Source: Streptomyces ferrugineus (lineage in GTDB: Bacteria > Actinomycetota > Actinomycetes > Streptomycetales > Streptomycetaceae). From it: DNA of 64,000 bases. Every line of letters begins with the position of its first letter. Position 1 is the first letter of the stretch. A model generated the notes under the pieces. That model was not told the origin of the DNA. It did no database searches and was given only the letters and a program-made list of their open reading frames with translations. Of this stretch, positions 17,062 through 25,964 are shown in pieces. The stretch is taken from assembly GCF_015160855.1 (NCBI RefSeq), contig NZ_CP063373.1, positions 9,461,001 to 9,525,000 on the forward strand, given 5' to 3'. A program made the position numbers and the translations under genes.

Positions 17062-18213
17062 TTACTTGTCGATGTCGCCGACCACGAAGAACATCGACCC
17101 CAGGATCGCCACCATGTCCGCGACCAGCGTCCCCGGCAGCAGCTCGACCAGCGCCTGGATGTTGTTGTACGAGGCGGAGCGCAGCTTCAGCCGGTACGGG
17201 GTCTTCTCGCCCTTGCTGACGAGGTAGTAGCCGTTGATGCCGAGCGGATTCTCGGTCCACGCGTACGTGTGCCCCTCGGGCGCCTTCAGCACCTTGGGAA
17301 GCCGCTGGTTGACCGGCCCGGGCGGCAGCTCGGCGAGCCGGTCGAGGCAGGCGTCGGCGAGGTCGAGGGAGTTGTGGGCCTGGGCCAGCAGACACTCGAA
17401 GCGGGCGAGGCAGTCGCCCTCCTCCCGCGTCACGACCTTCAGGACGTCCCCCAGCTCGCCGTAAGCGAGATAGGGCTCGTCGCGCCGCAGATCGAAGTCC
17501 ACGCCCGAGCCGCGCGCGATCGGCCCGCTCACGCCGTACGCGTGCACGGCCTCCGGCGTGAGGACGCCCACGCCCCGCGTGCGCCCCCGGAAGATCTCGT
17601 TGCCGAGCACCAGGTCGTCGAAGCGGTCCATGCGCGAGCGCACGTCGGCGACGACGGCACGCGCGCGCGTGGTCCACCCGGCCGGCAGGTCCTCCTTCAG
17701 CCCGCCCACCCGGTTGAACATGTAGTGCATACGCCCGCCGGAGACCTCCTCCATCACATGCTGGAGCTCCTCGCGCTCCGTGAAGGCGTAGAAGATCGGC
17801 GTGATCCCGCCCAGCTCCAGCGGGTACGACCCCAGGAACATCAGGTGATTGAGCACGCGGTTGAGCTCCGCGAGCAACGTCCGGGTCCACACGGCCCGCG
17901 CGGGCACCTCCATGCCGAGCATGCGCTCGACAGCGAGGACGACGCCCAGCTCGTTGGAGAAGGCCGACAGCCAGTCGTGGCGGTTGGCGAGCATGATGAT
18001 CTGCCGGTAGTCCCGCGCCTCGAAGAGCTTCTCCGCCCCGCGGTGCATATAGCCGATCACGGGCTCGGCGCGCACGATGCGCTCGCCGTCCAGCACGAGC
18101 CGCAGCCGCAGCACGCCGTGCGTGGACGGGTGCTGGGGCCCGATGTTGAGCACCATGTCGGTGCTCTCCGCGGCGCCGCCGATGCCGACCGTGGTCTCCG
18201 TCGTAGGAGTCAT
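17062..18213 (-). CDS. nuoD: Orphan NADH dehydrogenase subunit D (NuoD2)
   Basis: 383 residues, the 49-kDa complex I subunit that forms the quinone site with Nuo[16 protein letters not shown] carries the quinone-site His (H32). No other nuo gene is nearby, so it is a second, isolated copy. Counting without gaps against the bovine 49-kDa protein, the tyrosine that holds the quinone head group (bovine Tyr108) is W81 here, in [10 protein letters not shown]58 in GYMHRGAEK matches the Arg methylated in mammals. The ATG at 18213 is preferred; a GTG 6 nt upstream is possible. Confidence 0.9.
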   Translation of the reverse strand: MTPTTETTVGIGGAAESTDMVLNIGPQHPSTHGVLRLRLVLDGERIVRAEPVIGYMHRGAEKLFEARDYRQIIMLANRHDWLSAFSNELGVVLAVERMLGMEVPARAVWTRTLLAELNRVLNHLMFLGSYPLELGGITPIFYAFTEREELQHVMEEVSGGRMHYMFNRVGGLKEDLPAGWTTRARAVVADVRSRMDRFDDLVLGNEIFRGRTRGVGVLTPEAVHAYGVSGPIARGSGVDFDLRRDEPYLAYGELGDVLKVVTREEGDCLARFECLLAQAHNSLDLADACLDRLAELPPGPVNQRLPKVLKAPEGHTYAWTENPLGINGYYLVSKGEKTPYRLKLRSASYNNIQALVELLPGTLVADMVAILGSMFFVVGDIDK

Positions 18214-18244
18214 GGACACAGTCTGTCCTACGTACGCTGGCCTC

Positions 18245-18763
18245 ATGGAAACGGGGAGCCCGGAGAACACGGGAACGGCGGAACAGGAGCGGGCGGCGGC
18301 CGATCCGGAGTGGACCGGGCTGCCACCGGGTGTGCTGCGCATGCGCCGCCTGTTGCTGGTGGTGTGGCTGGGCCTGCTGACGATCGGCCTGGCGGTCCTG
18401 CTCGGCCTGCTCGCGGGACCGGCCTGGGCGGCCTTCGCACTGCTGCCCCTGGCGCTGATGGCGTGGGGCTGGGTGATGCTCGGCCGCAACTGGCGTTCGT
18501 GGCGCTACGCCGAGCGCGCGGACGACCTGCTGATCAGCCGGGGCGTGCTGTGGCGCCAGGAGACGGTGGTGCCGTACGGCCGTATGCAGCTCGTCGAGGT
18601 CACGTCGGGCCCGGTCGAACGCCACTTCGGCCTGGCCAGCGTGCAACTGCACACGGCGGCGGCGGCGACCGACGCGACCATCCCCGGCCTCGACCCGGCG
18701 GAGGCGGAACGCCTGCGCGACCGGCTCACCGAGCTGGGCGAGGCCCGATCGGCGGGGCTGTGA
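18245..18763 (+). CDS. PH-domain (bPH2/DUF304) membrane protein, small partner
   Basis: 172 residues: two membrane helices at about 33-80, then one bacterial PH-like domain ([28 protein letters not shown]). These proteins occur in pairs, a small one and a large one, often called YdbS/YdbT-type; their function is unknown, with a role in membrane or envelope stress suggested. Its stop overlaps the GTG of the larger partner as GTGA. The start lies 31 bp from the divergent nuoD. Confidence 0.85.
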   Translation: METGSPENTGTAEQERAAADPEWTGLPPGVLRMRRLLLVVWLGLLTIGLAVLLGLLAGPAWAAFALLPLALMAWGWVMLGRNWRSWRYAERADDLLISRGVLWRQETVVPYGRMQLVEVTSGPVERHFGLASVQLHTAAAATDATIPGLDPAEAERLRDRLTELGEARSAGL

Positions 18764-20094
18764 CGACACCGGGCGTCGACGACGCCGTACGCGAGCGGCG
18801 CCCCGTGACCGAACACCGCCTGCACCCGATCACGCCCCTCAGGCGCGCGTGGGCACCGGTGGCCGTCCTGATCGGCTGGGCGGTGCACGATCCCGACCAG
18901 GCACAGCGACAGCTGACCAGACTGACGACGACCACCCTCCTGCTGGCACTCGCCGTACTGCTGCCGGCAGCCGCCCTCTACGGCTTCCTCACCTGGTGGT
19001 TCACCCACTTCGCGGTGACCGACACCGAGCTGCGCATCCGTACCGGGCTGGTGTTCCGGCGCACCGCGCACATCCGGCTGGAACGCATCCAGGCGATCGA
19101 CGTCACCCAGCCGCTGCTCGCGCGCGTGGCGGGTGTGGCGAAGCTGAAGCTGGACGTCATAGGCACCGACAAGAAGGACGAACTCGCCTTCCTGGGCGCG
19201 GAGCAGGCGCGCACGCTGCGCGCGGAACTCCTGGCCCGCGCGGCGGGCTTCGCCCCCGAGACGGCACACGAGATAGGCGAGGCCCCCTCCCAGCAGCTCC
19301 TCCAGGTCCCCCCACGGGTCCTGGCCGTATCCCTCCTCCTCACCGGCGCGACCTGGGGATCGCTGGCGGCCGCGGTGGTCGTGCCGACGATCCTCTGGCT
19401 GACCACGGAGAGCGCGTGGACGGTCCTGGCCACCGCGATTCCCCTGTTCGGCGCGGCGGGGGCGAGCAGCGTGGGTCGTTTCGTCACCGAGTACGAGTGG
19501 ACGGTGGGCGAGTCCCAGGACGGGCTCCGCATCGACCACGGCCTCCTCGACCGCGCCCACGAGACGGTGCCGCCGGGCCGCGTCCAGACGGTACGGATCG
19601 TCGAGCCGCTGCTGTGGCGGCGGCGCGGCTGGGTACGCGTGGAGCTGGACGTGGCGGGCTCCTCCAACTCCCTCCTGCTCCCCGTGGCCCCACGCGAGGT
19701 AGCGGAATCGGTCATCGCACGCGTCCTCCCCGGAGTGACGGTCCCACCGCCCGCGGCCCTCTCCCGCCCCCCGCACCGAGCGGCATGGTGCGTGCCCGTG
19801 TGGTGGCGCGGCTACGCCCTGACGATCACCGACGCGGTCTTCGCCGCCCGAACGGGCCTCTTCCGCCGAAGCCTCGCCCTCGTCCCGCACGCCAAGGTCC
19901 AAAGCGTCCGCCTGACCCAAGGCCCCTGGGAGCGCCGCTGGGGCGTCGCCGACGTCCACGTGGACACCGGGGCCAACAAGACGGTGACGGCCCGCCTGAG
20001 GCCCACCGAGGAGGCGTCGAGGCTCCTGCACGGCCAGGCGGAGCGATCCCGAACGGGCCGCCGGGATGCCCGCCCGGACCGCTGGATGGCGTGA
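18760..20094 (+). CDS. PH-domain (bPH2/DUF304) membrane protein, large partner
   Basis: 444 residues with three PH-like domains, each with the pattern LxxRxGLxxRxxxxVPxxRVQ(S/T): TELRIRTGLVFRRTAHI near residue 88, DGLRIDHGLLDRAHETVP near 256, and VFAARTGLFRRSLALVPHAK near 357. Between them lie paired membrane helices (about 50-80 and 190-230). It overlaps the small partner by GTGA. Function unknown; the pair probably forms one complex. Confidence 0.85.
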   Translation: MTTPGVDDAVRERRPVTEHRLHPITPLRRAWAPVAVLIGWAVHDPDQAQRQLTRLTTTTLLLALAVLLPAAALYGFLTWWFTHFAVTDTELRIRTGLVFRRTAHIRLERIQAIDVTQPLLARVAGVAKLKLDVIGTDKKDELAFLGAEQARTLRAELLARAAGFAPETAHEIGEAPSQQLLQVPPRVLAVSLLLTGATWGSLAAAVVVPTILWLTTESAWTVLATAIPLFGAAGASSVGRFVTEYEWTVGESQDGLRIDHGLLDRAHETVPPGRVQTVRIVEPLLWRRRGWVRVELDVAGSSNSLLLPVAPREVAESVIARVLPGVTVPPPAALSRPPHRAAWCVPVWWRGYALTITDAVFAARTGLFRRSLALVPHAKVQSVRLTQGPWERRWGVADVHVDTGANKTVTARLRPTEEASRLLHGQAERSRTGRRDARPDRWMA

Positions 20095-20260
20095 ACCACC
20101 ACGGGGCCCCTCCAGCGTTCCTCGCCCCCGCCGCCCCTACCCGTCCCATCCCCGGTGGCTGCCGCCCCCAGCCCCCCGCTCCGGCCCTGAAGGGGCCTCG
20201 TCCTCAAACGCCGGACGGGCTGACTGCCGCGGGCCAACCCCGAAAGGCTGCGCCCCCAGG

Positions 20261-20656
20261 GGGTGGGTGGGGGTTCGGGATGACCAGGACTTGTCCCCAA
20301 ACACCGGTCGAGCCTGTGCTGCGGGCCGTTGGTGAAATGTGAGGGCCCTGCGGGTGGGCGGGGGTTCAGGATGGCTAGGACTCGTTCCCAAACACCGGTC
20401 GAGCCCGTGGTGCGGGCCGTTGGTGAAATGTGAGGGCCCTGCGGGTGGGCGGGGGTTCAGGATGGCCAAGACTCGTTCCCAAACACCGGTCGAGCCTGTG
20501 CTGCGGGCCAGCGATGAAAGGTGGGCCCCTGCGGGTGGGTGAGGGTTCGGGCGCCGGTCGAGCCTGTGCTGCGGGCCAGCGATGAAAGGTGGGCCCCTGC
20601 GGGTGGGTGAGGGTTCGGGCGCCGGTCGAGCTTGTGCTGCGGGCCGTCGGTGCCAT
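20261..20656. repeat. Minisatellite, three units of about 91 bp and two of about 68 bp
   Basis: Units begin near GGGTGGGCGGGGGTTC at 20261, 20352, 20443, 20533 and 20601. The first three contain a 23-bp stretch with CCCAAACACCGGTCGAGCC that the last two lack; adjacent copies are otherwise nearly identical, pointing to recent local duplication. A worn sixth start follows to about 20700. Confidence 0.85.
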
Positions 20657-20816
20657 GTGGTGGGCGGGGGTTCGGGACGATCAGAACTCGGCCTCGAACC
20701 TCGTACGTACGGACCAGCACCACGAAGAGGCGGCTGACAGTGCGTGTGGCCCTCAGCGGAGGACCGGCGTCGAGGAGGTCGGGCGCACCCCCAAGCACCC
20801 GCGGTCGCGTACGGCC

Positions 20817-20995
20817 GGAAGGGGACGTGGCGGGGGGTGTCCGCCCGCAGTGGCCGGCGTCAAGAAACGCTCAGCACCCTGCCCGACGCCAGCCGCCGGT
20901 CCGAGGACGGACACCCCCGCCACGGCCCCGACCCACAAAACACCCGCAGGCGCTACGCGCACCCCCACCGAACCCGCACAGGCGCCGCAGGCATC
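20817..20995 (+). repeat. 179-nt structured dispersed repeat, copy B
   Basis: Second, inverted copy of the element at 4593-4771. The hairpin arms are 20827-20843 and 20908-20923, the loop about 64 nt with an inner inverted pair GGCGTC/GACGCC. Copies agree at all but one position from 20817 to about 20936 and then at about two thirds of positions, always without insertions or deletions. Confidence 0.85.
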
Positions 20996-21016
20996 AACGC
21001 GAACCCCCACCCACCG

Positions 21017-22414
21017 TCAGGAAACCGCGCTCCGCAGCCCCTGCACATCAATCTGCTCCGTCTCGTCATGAGCCGTCAGATCGATGACCTGCCCAACGCC
21101 CCGCGACTCCTCGTCCGCCGGCTTGAACTCCGCCTCGGACTCGGCCTTGTGCAGCGCGAGGGCCTCCTGCCCGACCACATCGGCGAGGTCCTCGTTCTGG
21201 ACGGACTGCAACGCGGAGTGCGCCGCCCCCTTCTTCGTACCGAAGAAGTCGAAACCGCCCTCCACCGCCGGCCGCCGCACGGGCGTAGCCGGCGCAACGG
21301 CCACCGCGGTCGGCGCGATGAAGTGCCCCGACGGCTGCTGAGCCGCAGGCAGAGCGGACCGGGCCGGGGTGACGGCGGCCGCGTGCTCATGCCCGTCGAC
21401 CGCCCCGGACTTCCCCTGCGGGTCGTCCTCCAGCGCGGGCTCCGTCTCCGACCCGCCGGCCCCCTCCGCCTCGACGCCCTCCGAACCGTCCTCCACAGGC
21501 TCACCGTCGGAAGGACCATCGCCCTTCGGGGGCCCGTCGTTCGGAGGTTCGTCCTTCGGGGAACCGTCCTTCGCAGACTCGCTCTTCAGGGACACGTCCC
21601 TCGCGGACTCACCCACCCCCGGCTCACCCTCAGCCGACTCGTCCTCAGCCGAAACCGGCTCGTCCCCCGCCGAAACCGGCTCGTCCCCCGCCGACGTCCC
21701 GTCCTCATCGAACCGCGCCAACGCCGCCTTGGCCCGCAGAAACAGCCGAGACCCCTCCGGCGAGAACACCCCCGACGCCGAAGCCCCCTCAGCCACGTCA
21801 TCAGCCTCTGCCGCTACCTCTACCTCCACCTCGCCCGAAGCAGAGGCAGCCACAGCCCCGGCCTCGACCTCGACCCCGGCCTCGGCAGTGGTCTCGGCCC
21901 CGGCAGCCCCCTCACCCGCACCATCAACCGGCCCCGCCGGCAACGCCTTCGCCGGAGCGGCCGCCTCTATCTCCAGAACCCGGCGCTCCTCCAGCACACT
22001 CGCCCGCTCGGTCTCCGAAGTGGCATACCGCCGCAACAGCGCCGCATGCTCATTACGCAGCCCGGCAAGCTCCGCCCGCTTCCCCCGCAGCCGCTGCTCC
22101 AGCTTCACCCGAAGCTCGCGCGACTCCTCGAGGTCGGTCTCCAACTCGGCGACCCGCTCCTCATGCCGCCACTCATCGCTCGCACGCGCGCGCGTAAGGT
22201 CGGCGACCTGCTTGCCCGCCTGCGTGTCCCAGCGGCGCATGACGACCGCACCGACGACCGCCGTCGCCGCGGCGGCCCCGGCAAGGCCGCGCAGCACCAT
22301 GGCCTCGGTGAACACCCAGGGGGCGAGCGCACAGACAACGGACACGCCTGCGATCGCCGACGGGGGCAGCAGCCTGTGCAAGGGCGGGGAATGGCGATGA
22401 CGTCCACGTGGCAT
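21017..22414 (-). CDS. Membrane-anchored coiled-coil protein with acidic repeat region
   Basis: 465 residues, unknown function. Two N-terminal hydrophobic segments (about residues 18-60) are followed by a coiled coil (about 68-140, ERVAELETDLEESRELRVKL and onward). A very long acidic, low-complexity region comes next, with repeats such as SAGDEPVSAGDEPVSAEDES and SKDEPPNDGPPKG. The C-terminal 110 residues are again structured (VEGGFDFFGTKK, then DLADVVGQEALALHKAE). The topology suggests a cytoplasmic scaffold at the membrane. Start is the ATG ending at 22414. Confidence 0.65.
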   Translation of the reverse strand: MPRGRHRHSPPLHRLLPPSAIAGVSVVCALAPWVFTEAMVLRGLAGAAAATAVVGAVVMRRWDTQAGKQVADLTRARASDEWRHEERVAELETDLEESRELRVKLEQRLRGKRAELAGLRNEHAALLRRYATSETERASVLEERRVLEIEAAAPAKALPAGPVDGAGEGAAGAETTAEAGVEVEAGAVAASASGEVEVEVAAEADDVAEGASASGVFSPEGSRLFLRAKAALARFDEDGTSAGDEPVSAGDEPVSAEDESAEGEPGVGESARDVSLKSESAKDGSPKDEPPNDGPPKGDGPSDGEPVEDGSEGVEAEGAGGSETEPALEDDPQGKSGAVDGHEHAAAVTPARSALPAAQQPSGHFIAPTAVAVAPATPVRRPAVEGGFDFFGTKKGAAHSALQSVQNEDLADVVGQEALALHKAESEAEFKPADEESRGVGQVIDLTAHDETEQIDVQGLRSAVS

Positions 22415-22604
22415 GGCCAGAAACTTACCGCGCGTAGGCGAATCTTGGTGCCCCGCCCCGTAAAAACACAGCCATCCTGAGTCGTTCACACGGCATCGGC
22501 AATCAGAACAGCCACCGAATTGCCCAAGAACCAAGATCACAAGACCCTGAAGACCACGTCAGCCCCCACCCATCCCCGGCTCAAACCCCCACCCAACCCC
22601 CGGC

Positions 22605-23741
22605 TCAAGCCGCCACCCGCCCCCCGCTCAACCGCCCACTCATCCACTCCAATGTCCCCGGAATCTCCCGCCGCCAGGTGTTGAAGTTGTGCCCCCCGCT
22701 TTCGAGGATGATCGACGAGATCCGGGTCACCCCGTTCGCCTTCACCCGCTCAATGAACTTCAACGTGTCCTTGTAGTTGGATTCTCCAACTTTGCTGCTG
22801 CTGACAAGCAGTGAAGTGTCCGGCGCCGGCATGTGCTTGAGGTACCACCACAGGTTCGCGCGATTGCGCAGTTCCGCGTCGCCCTGGAACAGATCCCCCG
22901 TCGTGGCGTCGATCGGCGCCTTGTAATACGCGGAGAGCCCGGCCCCCGCGCCGTACACCCGCGGGTGGTGCATGGCGAGCTTCAACGCGCAGTAGCCACC
23001 GGTGGAGTCCCCGATGATCCCCCAGCCCCCGGGCCCGTGCCCCACCCGGTAGTGACCGCTCACGGCATCCGGCAGATCCTTCGCGAAGAACGTCTCGGTC
23101 TGCGGCCCGCCGGGAATGTCCACGCACTCGGTGTCCCGCGGCGGCGCCACCGTCGGCCGCATCATGACCAGCACCATCGGCCGCATACGGCCGTCCGCGA
23201 CCAGCCTCCCGGCCGTGCGCGGATAGTCCAGCTTGTCCACCAGCGCCCGGGCCGTCCCCGGATACCCGGTCAGCACGACGGCCGCCGGGAACGTACGCGT
23301 GCGATATCGCGGCTGAAAGTATTCGGGCGGCAGATAGACGAACGCGGGCGTCGCGATGTGCGACGTACGGCCCACGACACGGATCTTCTGGATCTGCCCG
23401 CCCACCTCCGGCCGCGCGCTCACCGCCCCCGGCACCCGACCCGTGTCGACGACTTCCAACGGCCCGGGCCCCCGCCCCGGCGTGTGGTCCACGACGACCC
23501 CCTGCCCGTCCTCCTGCCCGAAGAGGTCGGCCCAACTGGCGTAGAACCCGAAGGTCTGGTTGGTGACAAGACCCACCGCCGCGAAGATCGCCAACTGGGT
23601 GGCCAGCAGCAGCCCGACCCGCCCGGCGACCGCCCGTAGCCCTCCCCTCGCCAACCGCGGCCACAGCCATACCGTGCCGACGAACAGCCCTATGGCGGCC
23701 GCGACCACCAACGCCAGCACCTTGTCGCTCGTGAGACCCAT
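22605..23741 (-). CDS. Membrane-anchored esterase of the antigen 85/esterase D fold
   Basis: 378 residues. Membrane helices at about residues 8-28 and 40-60 precede an alpha/beta-hydrolase domain facing outward. It has the nucleophile elbow GDSTGGY (Ser near residue 228), the oxyanion part VVLTGYPG and the catalytic His in ESGGHNFNTWRREIP. Ag85-type proteins are mycolyl or acyl transferases, but Streptomyces has no mycolates, so a simple esterase is more likely. Divergent from the lysyltransferase-like gene with a 235-bp gap in which no clear site is seen. Confidence 0.8.
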   Translation of the reverse strand: MGLTSDKVLALVVAAAIGLFVGTVWLWPRLARGGLRAVAGRVGLLLATQLAIFAAVGLVTNQTFGFYASWADLFGQEDGQGVVVDHTPGRGPGPLEVVDTGRVPGAVSARPEVGGQIQKIRVVGRTSHIATPAFVYLPPEYFQPRYRTRTFPAAVVLTGYPGTARALVDKLDYPRTAGRLVADGRMRPMVLVMMRPTVAPPRDTECVDIPGGPQTETFFAKDLPDAVSGHYRVGHGPGGWGIIGDSTGGYCALKLAMHHPRVYGAGAGLSAYYKAPIDATTGDLFQGDAELRNRANLWWYLKHMPAPDTSLLVSSSKVGESNYKDTLKFIERVKANGVTRISSIILESGGHNFNTWRREIPGTLEWMSGRLSGGRVAA

Positions 23742-23976
23742 GCCTGATTCCCTGCCTGCGCTTTCCCCCGGGCGGCGCCGGCCGCGTCGACACGCCGACC
23801 ACGCCGCCTCCCCTGCTCCTTCGCAAGGGCTTGCCCCGGACTTTCCTTGGCCTTTGAAACGGTTTTGGGGAGCCGAGTGAACCTCTCCCCTCGAGACACC
23901 GTCCTAGAGGGCGCAATGTCGCCGGATGCCCGAATCGGCACCGGATCCAAGGTCTCTCGCAGAACTACGGGATGCG

Positions 23977-25833
23977 ATGTCTGTCAGGACAGATGTGGAA
24001 ATGTCGGGCAAGGTTCCTCAACGATCGGGCCAGGTGGGCCGTCTGTCGAGCCGTGTACGGCACGTGCTGCGCGGCCCGCGCCCCGAGGCCGTCCCCGTCC
24101 TCCTCGGCAGGGCCTGCACCCTGGTCGGCCTGCTGGACGTCGCCGCGGGCGTCTTCCCGCGCTTCCGGCACAGCCGTATGCACGCCATCGCCGAAGTACT
24201 GCCGGGCTCGACGGGCCCGTTCGCGGCCGCGCTCTCGCTGAGCGCCGGCGTGCTGTTGCTGCTGCTCGCGCACGGCCTCAAGCGCGGCAAACGGCGGGCC
24301 TGGCGCGCGGCCGTCGTACTGCTGCCGGCCGGAGCGGTGGCGCAGTTCACATACCGCCACTCCCTCATCGGCGTCCTCATCTCCCTGGCCCTGCTCGCAC
24401 CCCTGCTGCGTCACCGCGACCAGTTCGCCGCGCTGCCCGACCCGCGCAGCAGGTGGCGCGCGCTGGCCAACTTCGTCCTCATGGGCGCCGGTTCGCTCGC
24501 CCTCGGCCTGGTCATCGTCAACGCCCACCCCGAGACCCTGGTGGGCGACCCGAGCCTGGCCGACCGCATCACCCACGTCCTGTACGGCCTGTTCGGCTTC
24601 GAGGGCCCGGTCGACTACCAGGGCAACACCTCCTGGACGGTCGCCTTCTCCCTCGGTGCCCTCGGTCTGCTCACCGCCGTCACCACCATCTATCTGGCCC
24701 TCCGCCCCGAGCACCCGGCCGCGCACCTGACCGAGGACGACGAGGACCGGCTGCGCGCCCTGCTGGCCAAGCACGGCGGCCGCGACTCCCTCGGCCACTT
24801 CGCGCTGCGCCGCGACAAGGCCGTGGTCTTCTCCCCCAGCGGCAAGGCCGCGGTGACGTACCGCGTCGTCTCCGGCGTGATGCTCGCCAGCGGCGACCCC
24901 ATCGGCGACGTCGAGGCCTGGCCCGGCGCCATCGAGCGCTTCATGGACGAGGCCAGGGCCCACTCCTGGACCCCCGCCGTCATGGGCTGCTCCGAGACCG
25001 GCGCCGAGGTGTGGACCCGCGAGACCGGGCTCGACGCCCTCGAACTGGGCGACGAGGCGGTGGTGGACGTACCGGATTTCTCGCTCACCGGCCGCGCGAT
25101 GCGCAACGTGCGCCAGATGGTCAAGCGCATCGAGCGCGCCGGTTACGAGACCCGGGTTCGACGTGTCCGTGACCTCGGCGAGACCGAGCTGGAGCGCATC
25201 CGCCAGGCCGCCGACGACTGGCGCGGCACCGACACCGAGCGCGGCTTCTCCATGGCGCTGGGCCGCGTCGGCGACCCGTCCGACGGCGACTGCCTCATCG
25301 CCACCGCCCACAAGGCCGATGACGAGCCGGGCCCGTACGGCGACCTCAAGGCGATCCTGCACTTCGTGCCGTGGGGCACGGACGGCGTCTCGCTGGACCT
25401 GATGCGCCGCGACCGTTCGGCCGACCCCGGCATGAACGAGCTGCTGATCGTCGCCGCCCTCCAGGCCGCCCCGAAGTTCGGCATCGCGCGCGTGTCCCTC
25501 AACTTCGCCATGTTCCGCTCGGCGCTGGCACGCGGCGAGAAGATCGGCGCGGGCCCGGTGCTGCGCGCCTGGCGAGGCCTCCTCGTCTTCCTGTCCCGGT
25601 GGTTCCAGATCGAGTCCCTGTACAAGTTCAACGCCAAGTTCCGGCCCCGCTGGGAGCCCCGCTTCGTGGTCTACCGCGCCTCGGCCGACCTGCCCCGCCT
25701 CGGCTTCGCCGCCATGCAGGCCGAGGGCTTCGTGAACCTGGCCCTGCCGCTGCCGCGCTTCCTGCGCCGCCGCAAGGCAGCGCCCCGCCCGTGCCCGCAC
25801 CGGGTGGCGGAGCGGGACGTCCAGGCGGCGTAA
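23977..25833 (+). CDS. Phosphatidylglycerol lysyltransferase-type membrane protein (DUF2156), no LysRS domain
   Basis: 618 residues. The N-terminal 240 residues contain about six membrane helices. The C-terminal part is the DUF2156/MprF transferase domain: GNxS segment, VVFSPSGKAAVTYRVVSGVMLASGDPIG, and LMRRDRSADPGMNELLIV. Such enzymes move lysine from Lys-tRNA to phosphatidylglycerol and change surface charge. The actinobacterial LysX fusion carries a lysyl-tRNA synthetase after this domain; here the protein simply ends. Starts at 23977 or 24001 are both possible. Confidence 0.78.
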   Translation: MSVRTDVEMSGKVPQRSGQVGRLSSRVRHVLRGPRPEAVPVLLGRACTLVGLLDVAAGVFPRFRHSRMHAIAEVLPGSTGPFAAALSLSAGVLLLLLAHGLKRGKRRAWRAAVVLLPAGAVAQFTYRHSLIGVLISLALLAPLLRHRDQFAALPDPRSRWRALANFVLMGAGSLALGLVIVNAHPETLVGDPSLADRITHVLYGLFGFEGPVDYQGNTSWTVAFSLGALGLLTAVTTIYLALRPEHPAAHLTEDDEDRLRALLAKHGGRDSLGHFALRRDKAVVFSPSGKAAVTYRVVSGVMLASGDPIGDVEAWPGAIERFMDEARAHSWTPAVMGCSETGAEVWTRETGLDALELGDEAVVDVPDFSLTGRAMRNVRQMVKRIERAGYETRVRRVRDLGETELERIRQAADDWRGTDTERGFSMALGRVGDPSDGDCLIATAHKADDEPGPYGDLKAILHFVPWGTDGVSLDLMRRDRSADPGMNELLIVAALQAAPKFGIARVSLNFAMFRSALARGEKIGAGPVLRAWRGLLVFLSRWFQIESLYKFNAKFRPRWEPRFVVYRASADLPRLGFAAMQAEGFVNLALPLPRFLRRRKAAPRPCPHRVAERDVQAA

Positions 25834-25964
25834 TCGCGGCGCCCCGTACCCGGCCCGGTCCAACCGCGGCCATCCCCGCCCCGGCCCGAGCGGCAGCCCC
25901 ACCCCCCAAGGCTCCCGCTCGGGCCGCGGCACGTCGCGGTCCTTGCTGGGCCTACGCTGAACAT

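Larger units (their letters stand above)
20095..21016. other. 922-bp gene-free gap between convergent genes
   Basis: Both flanking genes end here. The left part (20175-20230) holds one copy of a run I know as common in Streptomyces 3' regions (CAAACGCCGGACGGGCTG). The middle is a minisatellite (20261-20656) and the right part the 179-nt repeat (20817-20995). Open frames across it have no start signals or protein-like composition. Confidence 0.7.

Noticed and set aside
16055..18213. Full nuo operon
   Set aside because: Only nuoD and the methyltransferase are there; the genes on both sides are unrelated.
14662..20094. Plus-strand frame open for 1,810 codons
   Set aside because: Only its last 445 codons (from 18760) are a real gene. 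The rest crosses several genes on both strands and has the Gly/Arg/Ala make-up of a shadow frame in high-G+C DNA.
18245..20094. Pleckstrin-domain signalling of eukaryotic type
   Set aside because: The domains are the bacterial bPH2 kind in membrane proteins; there is no basis for phosphoinositide binding.
20261..20656. CRISPR array
   Set aside because: Unit lengths of 68-91 bp with no separate spacers, all parts repeated, and no cas genes.
23742..23976. Pho box in the esterase/lysyltransferase gap
   Set aside because: Only a single GTTCAC-like half-site was seen, not the two direct repeats needed for PhoP.
23977..25833. Truncated LysX caused by frameshift
   Set aside because: The DNA after the stop shows no lysyl-tRNA synthetase motifs in any frame before folP, so the domain is absent rather than cut off.
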